A stretch of 64,000 bases of DNA from Athripsodes cinereus (GCA_947579605.1 OX388318.1:25840098-25904097), one strand, 5' to 3'; counted from the first letter of the stretch, positions 1 through 13,825 are shown. A program made the numbers and translations. The notes: generated by a model not told the origin, from the sequence alone.

Positions 1-228
1 TGTGAGCAACGCCATGATGGTATAGATAGATAGTTAGAAGGTATAAAAACTAAAAATCATAACGATGTCTAAAAGAATATCTCGTGGATTGGACAGTCGG
101 CTTCTTCGTACCATAAAAAGTGTAAGACATTAGGGATAGGTGACATAATTCATCGCTGAATTAAAAAAGACAAAATCTTGTATTTTACAAGGCTCTCGAA
201 AACTTACAAGAAAGGGGAGGAGACCAAT
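1..228. repeat. Two fragments of the TAG-tailed SINE
   Basis: Positions 1-33 match the 3' end of the dispersed SINE described at 56016-56253 (+ strand, ending in a tagatag tail). Positions about 95-228 match its 5' half on the - strand, including the stretches atcgctgaatt and ctctcgaaaacttac. Both are diverged. The first is cut by the window edge. Confidence 0.6.
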
Positions 229-867
229 TTAAATGTTCGGGTCTTGTTGAAAAACGTCAATCGAGAAATAGGTTAAAAATAATAACAAGTGTACGTGCAG
301 CAGCCAAGGGAGTTTATTTGCCAAAGAAAAGATTGTAACATACAAAAATAGACCAAATTTAATACTGTTTAAATTATCAGTGGGAAATATAATTTGAGAT
401 TCTGCATTAATACAATTTAAAAAAATAATCATATTGGCACTTTCTTAAGGCAACCCGAGTTTCGAAAGTCGATGCCTTTGACAAACTCATTCTGTGTTTG
501 GAAATTGGCAGTAATCTCTATTTGCTTTACCCGCAGGATTAAAATATATAAAAAAGTATATAAATCCTATCTACAAGAAACATTTTTATTTTCATAAGAT
601 TGACTGCTGTGCCTAATTCAAACACGTGATTCATAATGTAAAGTAAACAGTGAAGGAGGAGGAATAATAATATATATGCATCCCTAATCAAAATTATTTA
701 AAGGGTGAAGAGTTTAACGGAGACAGAAAATCAATAGAGTTGGAAAATATAAGAAAACATTAGGTACAGACATAATATTTGATTATTACATTGTGTAAAC
801 ATGGTGATGCAGTTGATGATATATCTGATTGGTTGGTTTAAAATTAGGTTTATTATTCTATCCAATC

Positions 868-985
868 ATTCATTCCCGGCGTATTACACAAGTGGAGCAG
901 CCATCAGACTAACTGAATGCAATGAACACTATATCTGTCTTTTACAGGACACACGAAAACATAAAGAAAAGAGTGGGTTTACAAC
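868..985 (-). repeat. TAG-tailed SINE, internally deleted
   Basis: On the - strand this matches the 5' part (cactctt...gtcctgtaaaa) and the 3' part (ggctgctcc...) of the SINE at 56016-56253, with the middle third missing. No clear target duplication is visible. Confidence 0.5.
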
Positions 986-1316
986 CTAATAAAATAGATA
1001 CAAGATTTTGTGGTTGAAAATGACAGACGAAAATGGTAAAATTATATATCTATTACTATGTAATAGATATATTTATTACTATGTAATAGATATATAATTA
1101 ATATAATAACTTTATGGATTTAGTACTTCTTTCTACGATTACATTTGATCATACTGATTTTGACTGCTTAAAAAAACATCTTTCACAATACACTGTTTTA
1201 TGACAACGAAGTCAGATATTTTATAATAGTTTGTTAAAAAATGACGTAATCTGTACAAAACAGCGCTGAATGGAAAAGATTAAACAAATCATTTCCAGAA
1301 AAAATAACATTCAAAG

Positions 1317-2621
1317 TAGGGATTGCAATCCCGCACCGTTTTCAATCCCGCGGGATTTCTGCTGGATTGACTCCAATCCAGCGGGATCCCGCGGGATCCC
1401 ACTGGATTATTAAAAATTGCAAAAAATAACAACATCTTACTGTACATAATTGAATATAACATAAATAACTATACTATCATATATGAATTTGACATAACTA
1501 ACTATAGGTACTATTAGTCTTTAATTTTTCTTACTAATTCATTATCTAATCAATCAAGTGTTATGGAACAAATTTTAAAATATCAAATGAAAAGTCACTT
1601 CTCTTTTTAGAAAAATGATTTTTAAAAAAATAGCATTAATGGTGTTATCTTCCAAGATACTTCTTAAGGAACTACATATGTAGCCAGCGACCGAAAAGGC
1701 TCTTTCTGCCCCCACACTAATTGTTGGTTAGATACTTGTATTGATAAAGTCGTGCAACAAATTCAAATACTTTTCTTTAACTCCATCACTTTTAAATGCT
1801 GCCATTTCTTTTTTCAATATTTTTTCGAAGCATTTCTCATGTCCAGTTTTTGTCTGTTTAGTGCAACCTTCATTGTCTTGCTGCATTTCTTATTCCATTT
1901 GTAAAGTTAAATTGTTTTCCACATTCCACACCTACAACTACAAATTCTACATTTTGAGCGTCTTCTATAATGATTCGATGTAACATGTGTTTTCCATTTC
2001 TTGCCGCAACTTATTCTTTTTCGGCATTAAAAATATTGAATTGCACGTTTTCAACTCTTAGTCATATTTTTTTGGATGCGGAAAATAAATCAACATAGCT
2101 GTAATTTCACTGCATCTTTCTTTCACTCTTGCACGTTGCACGCAGCGCCCCGGATAGTACATCGCTTAATACTGTGTCTAGCTTCTCTAGCTTCTCTAAA
2201 ATAAATCGAAATGTTATATCTGCCGTTATTAGTGTAGACTCTCTTCTGCATAATACTTTACGACCAATTTAAAGGGCTGCAAGCTGTCAATCCCTTTTTT
2301 GATTTTGTGCGTAAATTTTATGTCAGATGCTATGTCGATGAGAGCCTTCTCAATGCAAACTTGGGACTAAAATCTTTCTAACATATCAAGCAAGCTGTTT
2401 TAGTGAGTGCAGCAATCTAGGATTAAGCATAATTCTTTTCCTGTTTCTTCTTTAAGTATTTTTGCAAATATGTATCACCTTTAGTTGGCAACTTTCGGAA
2501 AATCTTCAGTTTGCGGATTCGCACATGCGGATCCGCAAGCATTTGCGGGATCCCGCAAACCCTAAAATTACGCGGATCCCGCTGGATTGCGGGATCCCAC
2601 TTTGCTGGATTGCAATCCCTA
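1317..2621 (-). mobile_element. hAT transposon relic with GC-rich ends (copy 1)
   Basis: The element is bounded by matching terminal repeats (TAGGGATTGCAATCCCGC at the left; its complement at the right) and by an exact 8-bp target duplication, ATTCAAAG (1309-1316 and 2622-2629). That length is the hAT signature. Both ends carry clustered gcgggatccc motifs. The - strand holds broken hAT transposase sequence. Near 2200-2340 it reads like IDSLQPFKLVVKYYAEEST followed by RFILEKLEKL, matching the mid-region of the copy at 18091-19983. Near 1660-1720 it reads SVGAERAFSVAGYICSSLRS, the conserved hAT C-terminal dimerisation motif. Stops and frameshifts interrupt the frame and the N-terminal zinc finger is absent, so it is non-autonomous. 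Confidence 0.88.
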
Positions 2622-3834
2622 ATTCAAAGACGAATGAAACATAGTGTAATTTCGTAGTAAAAAAACATTGTAGCAATATTTTTATTAACTATACACATGC
2701 AAATAATACAAATTAATATAATTATTCATGTCGATGGAGAAATAATGTATAAACCAGTTTTCTCATTTAATAATAAATAGGACCACTGCAAGGGACGAAC
2801 TTAACAGCTTACAGCTTATAACTTTCAAGGTAAGCTTTCATCTGGCATTACCGCAACACTGCATGTGGTATTGTGTATGTACGCATGTCCTAAATTATGC
2901 ACTGCAAAGTTGCAACGAACGAATGTAAATTAAACTTAAATTAAGCTCGTTAATTTCATCGACCTTAGATCACGATCTTCAGAATTGACGGATCGACGAA
3001 AAGGAAAGAAAAGAGTACTGTGAAGAGACAAGCGCTCCCTCCATCAGTCATCTTTTACCTCAATAAATATTTCTAATAACGCTCCGATTTTGTTATATAA
3101 ACAGTGAATTTTGATAATGAGTCTTCCAGGCAGAAAGAAGAGTAATGATTTTTCTGGCCAACAATCATTGGAAATTCTCATTACATGACTCAACCAAGAA
3201 CAGCGTCTTTACGGTAGCAGACGGGAGCTGCTTTTTTTATCCTTTATGTTGCCTTTTTGTATAGTTTATGTTATAACATGTATGCTATAGAGTCACTGGT
3301 CTGATCAGATCAACATTATTCTCTCTTTTCATTTTCATATATGTTTTGTTAACACACTGTGTGTTTCTATAAAATAAATAAATAAATAATAATTTTACAT
3401 TATAAAATTAATATGCTAAATATAAATTAACAGAGATTCCATCCAACTAACCAGTTATGCGAGGTTATAAAGAGTTCGAGGACCACGCAGATAAAATATA
3501 CATATACACACAATATTAAAATTATACTATATAAACTTTTGTCTACATGATATTATTTTGGAATCACGCATCATTTAACAAACTTTAATTAAACAACATT
3601 TGAAACATTCTGAACCGTTATTTTGAGAAATTCAAATTGGTATTATGACAGAAGTAATAAGTTGGTTTTCAAACGAGACCCTTGTCGTGATTTTAAGGTG
3701 TACTTATACCGATAGGACGCCTAGTATGGATCCAAAAGGTTTTTTCTAAAAAAAAGATATATCTGGGTGTTTGTTATAAATCCAAATAAAACCTTATACA
3801 CCTTTCACAGTAAGCTACTAAAAGCTTGCGTCGT

Positions 3835-3912
3835 GAAAGAGGAGTTTGCCGGCACCTGGTATCGAAGCACGGACCCCTTGTTCACGAAGCCGAGACTCTA
3901 CCTCCAGGCTAA
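3835..3912 (-). repeat. tRNA-derived SINE head (candidate)
   Basis: Read on the - strand, tagcctggaggtagagtc resembles a Pol III A box. About 40 bases on, gtgcttcgataccaggtgcc resembles a B box with two mismatches to GGTTCGANNCC. Between them lies ctcggcttcgtgaac, a common feature of tRNA-related SINE heads in insects. It lacks a foldable acceptor stem, so it is a SINE head rather than a tRNA gene. Confidence 0.4.
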
Positions 3913-4168
3913 CTTATTAAAATATTCACACCAAACTTCCAACTTGATTTTAAACTTCAGTAATATAATATTTCTAACTTGCTTTGTGGAACTAACACTC
4001 ATTGAAACGAAATTCACACGCATAAATATCAAAAACAAATTCATAATAAATAATAAAAACGGTTTTAATTATCAGCAGGTATAAGTATTGTGATTGTGAG
4101 TGAACCTGTATAATTATTTTTATAAAGATTCCAGATTTTCAGGACGTTTGACAATATTATTATAATTG

Positions 4169-4902
4169 AGGGGTGCCAAACCAAAACGTTGTAAGTGCCA
4201 CATGGGCTCAAATGTGTTTTATTGATGAATTGCGATGTGCCGACCGTTACTTGTACATTTAAAACAATGTTTAAAATTTCGTCTCCTAGTGGTAGAAACT
4301 TGCATTAGCAAGTTATAACGTTGCAAGTGCCTTGTTAATTGCACTATCACTTGTACTATCAGTATTGCAAAAATGGCTGATGAAGCAGGTGCGTCAACGC
4401 AGAGTTTCTAACAAAACGGGTTTTAAACAAACTCTATTGGAAAAAACTATCAGAAAATTGAAAAAGAACAGCTGATCAAAATAAAAACCAGGCTGTATTA
4501 GCAATGCTCCTAACTCTGGTTGCCAAAGAATATTCTTCAGAAATCACTCATAAATTTTTTGAACAGTTTATTTTATGAAAACCTCATAAAGTATTGCAAT
4601 CCTGCAGGTTATAAATCGTCCCACTCACCTAACTGTTGTGCAAATAAAGTGGCACATACAACATTATGACTTGCACAAATGTTGGCACTTAAAACGTTTT
4701 GTTCATTTAATTTTTTTTCAAATTCCATTTCCAAGTACCTACCTAAGATTTTTTTATTGCTTATCGAATGTTTATTATACCTATATTTATGAATAAAGGT
4801 TGCAAAAATGTAAATATGCATAATTTACTTATTTAAACAGTTTTAAGTCTCTCCTGAAAAATGCACTTTCTGGTACTTGAAACGTTTTGGTTTGGCACCC
4901 CT
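4169..4902. mobile_element. Non-autonomous DNA transposon with 22-bp TIRs
   Basis: Terminal inverted repeats AGGGGTGCCAAACCAAAACG (4169 on) and their complement (ending 4902) bound about 730 bp. Near 4374 a well-placed ATG begins a short frame (MADEAGASTQSF, then stop), perhaps the stub of a lost transposase. I could not settle a target duplication: the flanks ataatt and aattat are inverted rather than direct. The superfamily is unassigned. Confidence 0.65.
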
Positions 4903-7900
4903 GAATTATTAAGGAAATAATAAAATGCAGTCACAATATATATTACTATTTGGTTGGCGATTAAAAAGATAAAATAAAAAACAACAGTTATGCAATATAC
5001 TCGTCTCGGTGTCTGTAGGGACAGCATTCGGATAAGATTGAATTAAGTGAATTAAATGTTAAAGATTCATGTTAATAATATACACAGATGTTGAACATTA
5101 TATTATGCGGGATGTGAAGACGTTATCAAAATATAGTAGATATTAATGTAAATGTAGTATTTATATATTTATATGTTGTCAGTTGTGTAATGTAATAATG
5201 TTTCAAATCACACTAATCTCAAACTGAGGTATGTGATGCTTATAATTGAGTCAACACTAAAAGCTGTTGTGTGAGTTGTGAGTTAGGTAACAAATAGAAG
5301 TATTATTGAAGTTTAGTTTGTAAGAATCTTTAGTTTCAAAGGACTGATAATAGACTAGTTCCGAAGGTCCTTTTGTCAATAAATTAAATTAGTATTTGTG
5401 ACATGAAACAATGATTTTGTTTCATTTTATTTCTTAACAAATATGTGGGTATTACGGAAAACTGGTTAAATTTAAGATTATTACAAAGCAAAAATATCAC
5501 TTTTTTTATTTCGAAAAGGAGTTACAATGAAAGTTCATTTTAATTTAGATTATATATTTTTTATATTTAGTCAACACTCAACATATTATAGTGCAGTAAT
5601 GACACTTACTTATTCTGTCATTTTTGTAGTGTGATACATTGTTATGTAACGCACTCCATGTGTGAGAAGACATCAGAAAATGCATTTCAAGTTGATGGGA
5701 TTTAATGTAAATTTCATTCAACACATAAATATCGTGAATATATTTTAATAATGCGTTAGCTTCTTATTATATGTTGTTTCTTTACTTATTTTGACCTCAA
5801 TGCAAACAACATAATATTGAAGAAATGCATCTTTACAACACTATATAAGTTTTAGTACAAGTCTTTTTCATTCACCAATACCTAAATTACACCGGTATTT
5901 TTTTTATTCAGAGAATTCCGTTCCAACCAATTTTTATATTAAGACACAGTTAGGTATAACAAAACAAACAAAATAAAATAGACGACAAATAAATTAGTAA
6001 AGAGTTTCACTGTATCGGTGTTTAGGTAGTAGAATTCCACTAAAAAATCTACTTTATTCTTTATTCTTCAGAGAAACGTCTTTCGTCTTATAATAACATT
6101 TTTCAGAACACCAAAAAACTTGTAGAAGGGAGTGAGAAGCCATATATATTCCACAGTAAGAAATTTAAGATGATAGTATGAGATATACGATTTGAAAAAT
6201 AATTTATATGACATATTCACACAAGATTACAACGTACATACAAAGTAAAAAACATTTTTTATAATAAAAAAAAACCTCGTTCATTTCAAGATAATATTTT
6301 TCTTTTAAAATATCATGTTGAAATAACATTTAAAAAAACATTTGGCAACTGTGGTATTATGACATGTGAAGTCTTTAAATTCAATTATTATGTTTCATTA
6401 ATGTAAACATTTCAATGTCCAAATTCATTCATTCACTCATTCATTCATACATTCCTATATTCCAAAATGTTAATTGGTGAATCAGCAAACTTTAAAATAG
6501 TTCACGACATGGGTACACAATACTAAAATTAAATATTTATATTTTTCTCTTGCAAAGTCAACATTTGACATTTAATATCTAACATTCAGCGGCCACTCAC
6601 GCCACCTATTTCTCGACCCATTCTAAGATTATTGTTAAATGAAACAATTGTTAAAATAGCACACTAAATAGGGGAGCATGTACGAGGAATTGTATGATAG
6701 TGATGAAAGTGGAAAATGTATGCAACGGTAGGAGTAAGTGGCGCATACTTGTGCAAATGTATGCATATATTTTGCTGCACTTATGGATGATTTTCATTTT
6801 TGTTATTTTTTTATTCTTACAAGCAATTTTTTATAGAGACAAAACCATACGATCAATATACAGAGGGCGAGTATATAGCACAGGCGTGATTTCTCGTAAC
6901 TAGCCAATTTCATGAAACGTTCACAAAAGACCTTTGAAGCAGCAAGAGAGGAGGTACAAGGGAGAAGAATAGGAAGAAAAAGAGACTAGGAAACGAATTG
7001 CAAAATTTGACTTAGAAAATGTTCCTTGACCACCCGTTTGAAAGCGGGGAGTGGGGAGCAACCTTATTCTGGAAGGCAAACTCGTTGACCATCAAAATTG
7101 TATTGTAACGTTAAGTTATTTTTGTGGTATTTGTAGAGTATTTTTAAATTACTGATTAAGCTCAATTTACTCTGTTTTTGGATATAAATAGTCTTATAAA
7201 AAAAACAGATCATAAAAAAGTTAAAAATATAAAACAAAATAGTACATTATATAAATACTAGTAAAAATCAAATCAAAATACGCAGTTGTCATTACACTGA
7301 CGTGATAAATGGATGGCTATTTATTATTTAGAATATAAAACAGCGTATTTGGCAAAAATAACATTTTAATACGTTTCTTAAAATTCTTGAAATTCAGCAT
7401 TTAACTTGGAGGTCAATGACAAGCTTAGCGAACGAAAAGTGGACGGTGACACTTGCATAACACACAGAGTGTTCCGAAAAGTATTATTTAACGTAAATTA
7501 AACACACTATAAAATGCTGCATGAGAGTAATGCAGATTGGAAGTTGGTATGATAACCAAGGCGAACGTAAATAAGTAACGGTGGTTTGGGAAAGTGAAAA
7601 TAATGAATGAGACCAAGAAAATATATTTGGCTAAGGGACATGATGCTCGGAGTCGTGGTCGTCCGAAGATCAAATAGTAAGTCAGATAAACCAGATCATA
7701 CATAATGGACAAGTGTTGAGCACATTGACTAGGAGAGTATGCATGAGGAATTGTATGGCAGTGTATGCAAGGATAGGAGTAAATAGCCCGATCCTTTCTG
7801 CCTACCCCACGAAGGAAGTGGCATGATTGTAAGGATGGATGGAGGGATGCAAAGCACACGGACGTTGATTAGGGCAGCTTCCTTTAAATAAGGATAGGTC

Positions 7901-8382
7901 TGGAGATATCGGAAAAATTGATATATTTATTACATAAAACACATTATTTAGCCAACAGACTAATTCCATGTTATACGAGTACATATGCCAGTTGTCCTCT
8001 CCATACCAACAAAAAATAAGACATTCGGGATGGAAAATCTCATCGCTGAGTTTAAGATGTAAAATGTCTTTATTATTTCGAACACGTACCTTTAACAGGA
8101 CACTCGAAAGCTTTTGTATCATTTAACTTATTTATTTTAAACGCGACTTATCCATAAGGAAAGTTTGTTACGTATTTTTGTAATTTCAAAAAAGTATAAA
8201 AAAGCAACTCGTGAAAAAGTTTACAACTCGTAGATACCTAAGAACAAAAATAAAAACAATAATAATGCAATAATCAAATAGATAAAGTAAATAGAGACAC
8301 TCTGTATAATTTTAAGATATTATTATGATGAAATTTGTGAATGTATATTTGAAGCAGATTTGATTGTAGCGTGACTCTAAGC
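4903..8382. other. No host gene seen; scattered repeat debris
   Basis: AT-rich DNA without a plausible gene. Recognisable pieces are an RTE-type LINE 3' end on the - strand (about 6795-6905, sharing gcgattt/ctaacc motifs with 36968-37108) and an RTE C-terminal scrap near 7625-7675 (AKGHDARSRGRPK on + strand). There is also a LINE tail with ctgcctacccc (7795-7870) and a SINE copy on the - strand (7955-8117). Confidence 0.5.
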
Positions 8383-8747
8383 TAGTGATGTAACGAATGT
8401 GTGATTTTGGATATTCGCGAATGCGAATAGCGAATACTGACTTGCTTAGATTTCTACAATATTTCTCAATCATTAAAATTTCTACCCCCCCGTCACCGAA
8501 TTTTCAAAATGGTATAGGAATTTAAAATATTTCAAAACTCCTCGGTTTTCCTAAAGAACGTTTTCTTGCAGTACCTTTTTCTACAATGTACCGGGTAAGT
8601 ATCCGGTACTTTTACCGAAGATCTGATACTTTATTACCGAAATAATATTCGCAAAACATTCGCATATTTTTTTGCGAATACGAATGCGAATACTTTGAAA
8701 TATGCGAATATTTGCTAATGCGAATACGAATATTCGTTACATCACTA
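8383..8747. mobile_element. hAT-type MITE, TSD CTCTAAGC
   Basis: A 365-bp element with ends TAGTGATGTAACGAATGT and the complement ATTCGTTACATCACTA, flanked by an exact 8-bp duplication CTCTAAGC (8375-8382 and 8748-8755). The subterminal regions are built of reiterated gaatgcgaata/gaatattcg words. There is no coding capacity. The ends resemble those of 61549-62027, so the two are probably mobilised by related hAT transposases. Confidence 0.9.
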
Positions 8748-8755
8748 CTCTAAGC

Positions 8756-11164
8756 ATATTATCTATAGGAATGTAGATATGTAAATCACGAAGTGTAAAC
8801 GCACCAGATGTTACAGAGCATCCTTTCTGTCAACAGCGTTATAAGAAGGAGTATTTTCTTTCATACTATTAGTTTCACAGCCAGAAATATATAGCTACCT
8901 TATTCATATATTAACTTTTTACTTTATCCTTCAGTAATCCACGAGTCGGCTATACTTCGCTATAAACTGAAAATTTATTACTGGGATGTCGTTTACTTTT
9001 TTTTTTATTTAATATTAGGTATTTTAAAGGACTCAAACAGTTACAGTAGTAGATAATAATCTTTTAACACATAAGTCATTATTGTAAACCAAAGAAGTCT
9101 CACGGATTAGCAATGCAAATAAATAAATATACAATCTTATGCATATAAATCTAAAATCTTTAGTATTAAAAGATGACGAATCGTGTAAGTGGTCGGATGT
9201 GTGTTTACCTATATGTTGGATGATTTGGGTTAGAATGTAGTATGTAATGGGTGAGTTTTGTGAATGATGGATGGTAGTACAATATAGTCAAGTATAGTTA
9301 TAAGTTGTATTGTGTGAATTAAGTTTAAATATATGAAATTTAATTATAGTGTATTTTAATTGGTAGGTATGTAAGTACTACGTCCCTATGCACGAGCTAT
9401 CTCTATTACTAGGGAGGAATAGAATACTATAGCGATTGTGTGTTTATTTTTTATTGAAATAAATATATTAATTATTACACATTTATTTAATAAAATAGCA
9501 TTAGAACCTACGTTTTGAACACAATATAAGATTAACAATTAAATTTAAATATAACATTAAATAATAAAAAAAAACAATCAATTTTAAAACAAAATAAATT
9601 TATATTCAAAATGTAGAACCTCAACATTATTCGAGTTGATTCTCCCATGATGTCCTATGAAAATAGTACAATCATGGGAGATCACTTACAGAGCTACAGG
9701 GACAAAACCCTTCTTACTATCCTGGTGGACGATAGAAGTACGGCCTTCTGCATGCTGTATTTGAGCCTGTCATCTACTCCCAGATTTCTGAGATTGCTTG
9801 ACAGACTCTTAGGTATTAAACCTTTCACAGACAACACTGTAGGCACGATGATTGTGGTTGGTGTTCTCCACATATCTTTGATTTCATGATTTATTTTTAA
9901 TTATTATAATATGTAGGCAATGTCAAGGACGAAGAGACAGATATACCTACATATGTCTATTATAGTTTCGCTTATCTAACGGTCCCGATAAATTCGATCG
10001 CCCTTTGTCTATGACTGCTTAAATACGTGCAAGGAATTTTACTCTACGTGCAAAATAGATAATTATTTTAGGTAAATAACAGTCTCATATAGGAAATGTA
10101 ATGCTGTGATGAATGACGTTTGTATGACTGTTTGTTTTTACTCGTATTATTGTTATTTAACTTGGCATCACATCTGAGTACAGAGCGCGTGGTTGCATAA
10201 GAGTTTGTTGGACTCTTGTCATGAAGTTCGGTTGTTCGCCCCGTGTCTGTCAACCGTCTGTGATAATAATAATGTATTATTCTGTCAGACACTAATAGAT
10301 CCAAATCTAAAAATATTTAAAAAGTTTTTTTTTTGACAAATCGAAATTAATTATATTTAATATTATGATTTTCTATATTTGTACTAGCATCTTTGGTGCA
10401 TTGGTCAGTATACTAAATTGAATTCACAAGTGTCAAATTCAATGACCTGTATGATCTTTTAATTTTCGTTAAGAATTATGTTAAGATTTTACTATCTATA
10501 AAACCAGAATATCTTCCACTTAACTATTTTCAATCAATCTCTTGACAATGTCCTTGAAAGACGAAACACGTCTCCCTAAATAAAAATCAGTATAGTAGAA
10601 AAAGCATTTGTTTTTAATTTCATTATGTAATTTTACTACCTAAACACCGACACACTAATTACTACATACTCGTAATTCTTAATGATATAAAAAATAAGAC
10701 ATTCAGAATAATTTTACCAGGACACTCAAATATCCACAAAAAAGAGTGAGATCTATTCTATTATATGATTTGAAGCTTGCAACTTCGAGTCGCGCTTGTT
10801 TCAAAATAAAACTAAGCTGTTAAAAAATCGTATTAGACCAACTCGTTGAGCAAAATTGATTACATTGAAGCAGTTAGTCCGCAGGCTGCACTAAAAAGAA
10901 CATCAAATAATCAAATAGCATTACATATTACAATAAGAAATTGCCTCTAGGCAATATTCTCGCCGTCTAGAGGCAAAAATAATTGTGCAAAATTTAACAG
11001 TAATTTTACCACTAGATACAATAAAAGTAATAATATTTTAAGTACCTACTTCGAGACCTAAACGATATAAAATTACCAATTATGCTATTTGTATATGTAC
11101 GTAGAGATCGCATTGCACTGTGGTTGATTAGCAATAACAATGATCATGAAAACGTTTGTACGTA
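8756..11164. other. No gene recognised
   Basis: AT-rich sequence. An unrecognised 80-codon frame (9647-9889, +) begins within a short inverted repeat, tctcccatgat/atcatgggaga (about 9640-9682). It lacks any motif and is probably chance. A SINE fragment on the - strand lies at about 10685-10765. Confidence 0.4.
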
Positions 11165-11802
11165 TGTGGTGTCCACACGAAACGACATAAAGGCCGGACG
11201 ATATCGCTCGCAGGAAAAAAAACAAAATCCGTCGAACGTCCGTAAACATGAAACGTGTACATACAGTCCACCAAAATATATTCAGTCTGTCAGATGCTTT
11301 TTGATTTTGACGTAGTTTTAAAAATGGCGGAATTCGAGATAAAGATCACGGAGTGATTGTCTTTAGTCGAAAATGTTGTAGTAGAGGAAAGAGGCATCTT
11401 TTAATCAAGAAAATACTGTTTCCGTGAAGATGCCTACAAGCTTAGGCGAAAAAGTTCGGATTTAATATCTAACATAGTGGAAATTAAAGTGTTTAATAAT
11501 ATTTTTATTTTTAATCTAATTAAAATTAAAAAAAAAATTGTATCACAGCGACACATAAAAGATGTACATAATCTAACAGCAAAAAAATTCAACCAAGGAT
11601 ATGGTGCAGCGACTATCTACGCATGCGCGTACAGAGAAAACAACGTAGTTGAGCAAACATAAATTGAAAGGTATTCAACTTGAGGGGATATCGTCTTTAC
11701 TGGTTTTTATCGTTTCAAATTTATTGAAATTTTTTTCACACGATTTAAACGGCTGACGATATTTTGGTTTCTTGGCGATATTCGCCCCGTGTGAAGACAC
11801 TA
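11165..11802 (+). mobile_element. PIF/Harbinger-like relic (related to 60640-61166)
   Basis: The ends TGGTGTCCACACG and the complement of TAGTGTCTTCACACG bound a region sharing several blocks with the better-preserved element at 60640-61166. Shared blocks are gcgcatgcgcg, the gttgagcaaac region, gatatcgtc, tttttatcgtttcaaa, and an ATG in the context aaaATGGCGGA (11324). The short frame from that ATG (MAEFEIKITE, then stop) parallels the one in the sister copy, so both derive from one transposon that still carries the start of its coding region. No clean target duplication is visible. Confidence 0.65.
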
Positions 11803-12097
11803 ACAAACATAAATGACTGATCTAATGACAAGATAAAAATAAACTAAACATCTCAATAGAATACAATACAATATAGTGACCACTATATGTACCTACATAG
11901 TAAAGATATCACATGGGATCATGATGAACTTTCTTACAGAATTCAGCGGTTAGAATCTAACTGCCGAGGCTATTTTTTTGGTTGTTGCATTTATTAGCAC
12001 GGGTTTGCTCTAAACGAAGAAAACTCATTTCCACCCGATGATTTCGAGAGTAATAATTGTCTTTGATATGAAATTATATTGGTCGTCGCATTTAAGT

Positions 12098-12340
12098 GGA
12101 GCACCCGACGAAGAATTGGTTTCCCACTTTTATCCGTAAGTTTTCGAGTTTATGTAGAAGGCAGGTGATTGAAAAAAATAAAGACAATCTACATCTTGAA
12201 TTCGGCAGTGATGAAGTTTGCCAACCATTCTAAATGTCTTCATTTATTGTTGGCATAGACAGCTTGCATGTTTATTACATGTAGCTGGTCTGTTGGCTAC
12301 TCCCCTTATGGGATATGTCGTGATGGTATAGTAGTAGTAA
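12098..12340 (+). repeat. TAG-tailed SINE, nearly full length
   Basis: Colinear along its whole length with the copy at 56016-56253, from gagcacccgacgaagaattgg to the tatagtagtagtaa tail, with scattered substitutions. No target duplication was found. Confidence 0.75.
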
Positions 12341-13569
12341 ATTCAGATTCTCCCGGTGTCAATCTTTCATACTATATTGTTAATTGAAAACATACCTATT
12401 TAAATACTTTCTACCAACTAATCACACTATTCATAGTTGTTATAAAATTATTTTTCTTATATACACACATTTAGGGGGATTTTTCATTATTTATTTATTC
12501 TATTCTTTTTATCATTCAAAGACAAAACAAAAAATACACGAATTCGTGGTAGCATGGGTGTTACTGACATAAAATATAAAGCAATAGCTTAATATATAGA
12601 AGACCGGCAACTAAGCTGATATGAGCACATATGGCGGAGACATCAATAAATACCTGGATGATACATACATGATTGAAGGACTCACCAACCACCCGGATAG
12701 CGCAGAAGTCTGAAGACTTCCATTTATCCGAAATTCTACACATTACAAATCTTGTCCACACCGAAGGCGCCACAGTGGGCAGCCTGAAGAATACCTGGAT
12801 GATACAATGTAATAGAATCCTGGAGAGAAATTGCCTGAATGAAAATGACATAGCGAACAGAAAGATATAATTATAACCTCAGAACAAGAAGAGCCGATCC
12901 CAACAGCCTTCAGCGGCAATAAGTTGGCAAAGTGCCAGGAATAAGGAGACACATTTAAAGGATAGTTAAAAACAGTTTGATAATGACCCCATCAGTGGAA
13001 AGACGTCTCACTAACGTTGTTTAATCTATACTTAGTAGAACGAAACGCTTGTTTCAATAATTGATAAATTAATTATCAAATAGATTATATTTTATCAAAG
13101 TAGCAATAGTAACATTGTATACAATGTGTAAAACATGGGAGTACCTACCTACATACTATATATATATACATAGGTGGCTATATAATATACCTATTGTAAT
13201 ATGTTACCTATGTCTCATCGTAATAAAGGTCGGTATTCATTCATTCATTTAGTACACAGCATGACTGTATAACTATGTAACTACATATATTATTAGTGGT
13301 CAATATAGGTATCCGCTAAGTACTAACATACACAATACTTAATATCAGGTACCTACCTACTTCTACTAATTTGATACGAACATAAGGCAATTATGTGCAC
13401 ATAGGTATCTATGCGCATTGATTGCCCACTTCCATTACTCAACAAGTAGAAATGTCTTTTATTCGAGAAATCGCCATTATTGTAATTTTGGTATATTCAT
13501 TTATTATTATTATGCTTTCAACACAATAAAAAGTGAAATGTACTATATTATTATAATAATTGCACTATT

Positions 13570-13825
13570 ACAGACATACTCAGCTAAGACATCCACCAAC
13601 ACGCTCAATAGAGCTAACAAGTCCTGCTTCTATGATAGGATTGATAGGGCTTTTGGCGTCGCAGGACATGTCATCTGGAATCGACTCCCCGAGGACCTTC
13701 GTAAAAATCAATCAATAACAATGTTCAGGAGCAAGTTGAAGACATCGCTCTTCCAACATAGTTTCGCGCATCCTTGAGATGGATGCTCCATTAAACAGCG
13801 CCGAATAAATCATACAACATACATA
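13570..13825 (+). pseudogene. LINE reverse transcriptase, C-terminal tail
   Basis: The frame ending at 13777 reads RAFGVAGHVIWNRLPEDLR followed by MFRSKLKTSLFQ. This is the conserved extreme C-terminus of CR1/jockey-type LINE ORF2 proteins (…FSVAGP..WN.LP..+R…FK..LK..LF). The sequence after the stop, attaaacagcgccgaataaat, corresponds to the 3' end of the related fragments at 17243-17700 and 45895-46255. The 5' part is lost, the usual result of truncated retrotransposition. Confidence 0.75.

Noticed and set aside
3767..4084. 105-codon frame
   Set aside because: Overlaps a tRNA-derived SINE on the other strand and shows no conserved motif.
6694..6903. 69-codon frame with a hydrophobic stretch
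   Set aside because: Its 3' half is the reverse strand of an RTE 3' end; no evidence of a membrane protein gene.
7488..8122. Two overlapping - strand frames (123 and 106 codons)
   Set aside because: They run through a LINE tail and a SINE copy; no conserved domain.
9647..9889. 80-codon frame as a small gene
   Set aside because: No motif, no splice or poly(A) context, and it starts inside a short inverted repeat. Kept only as a note.
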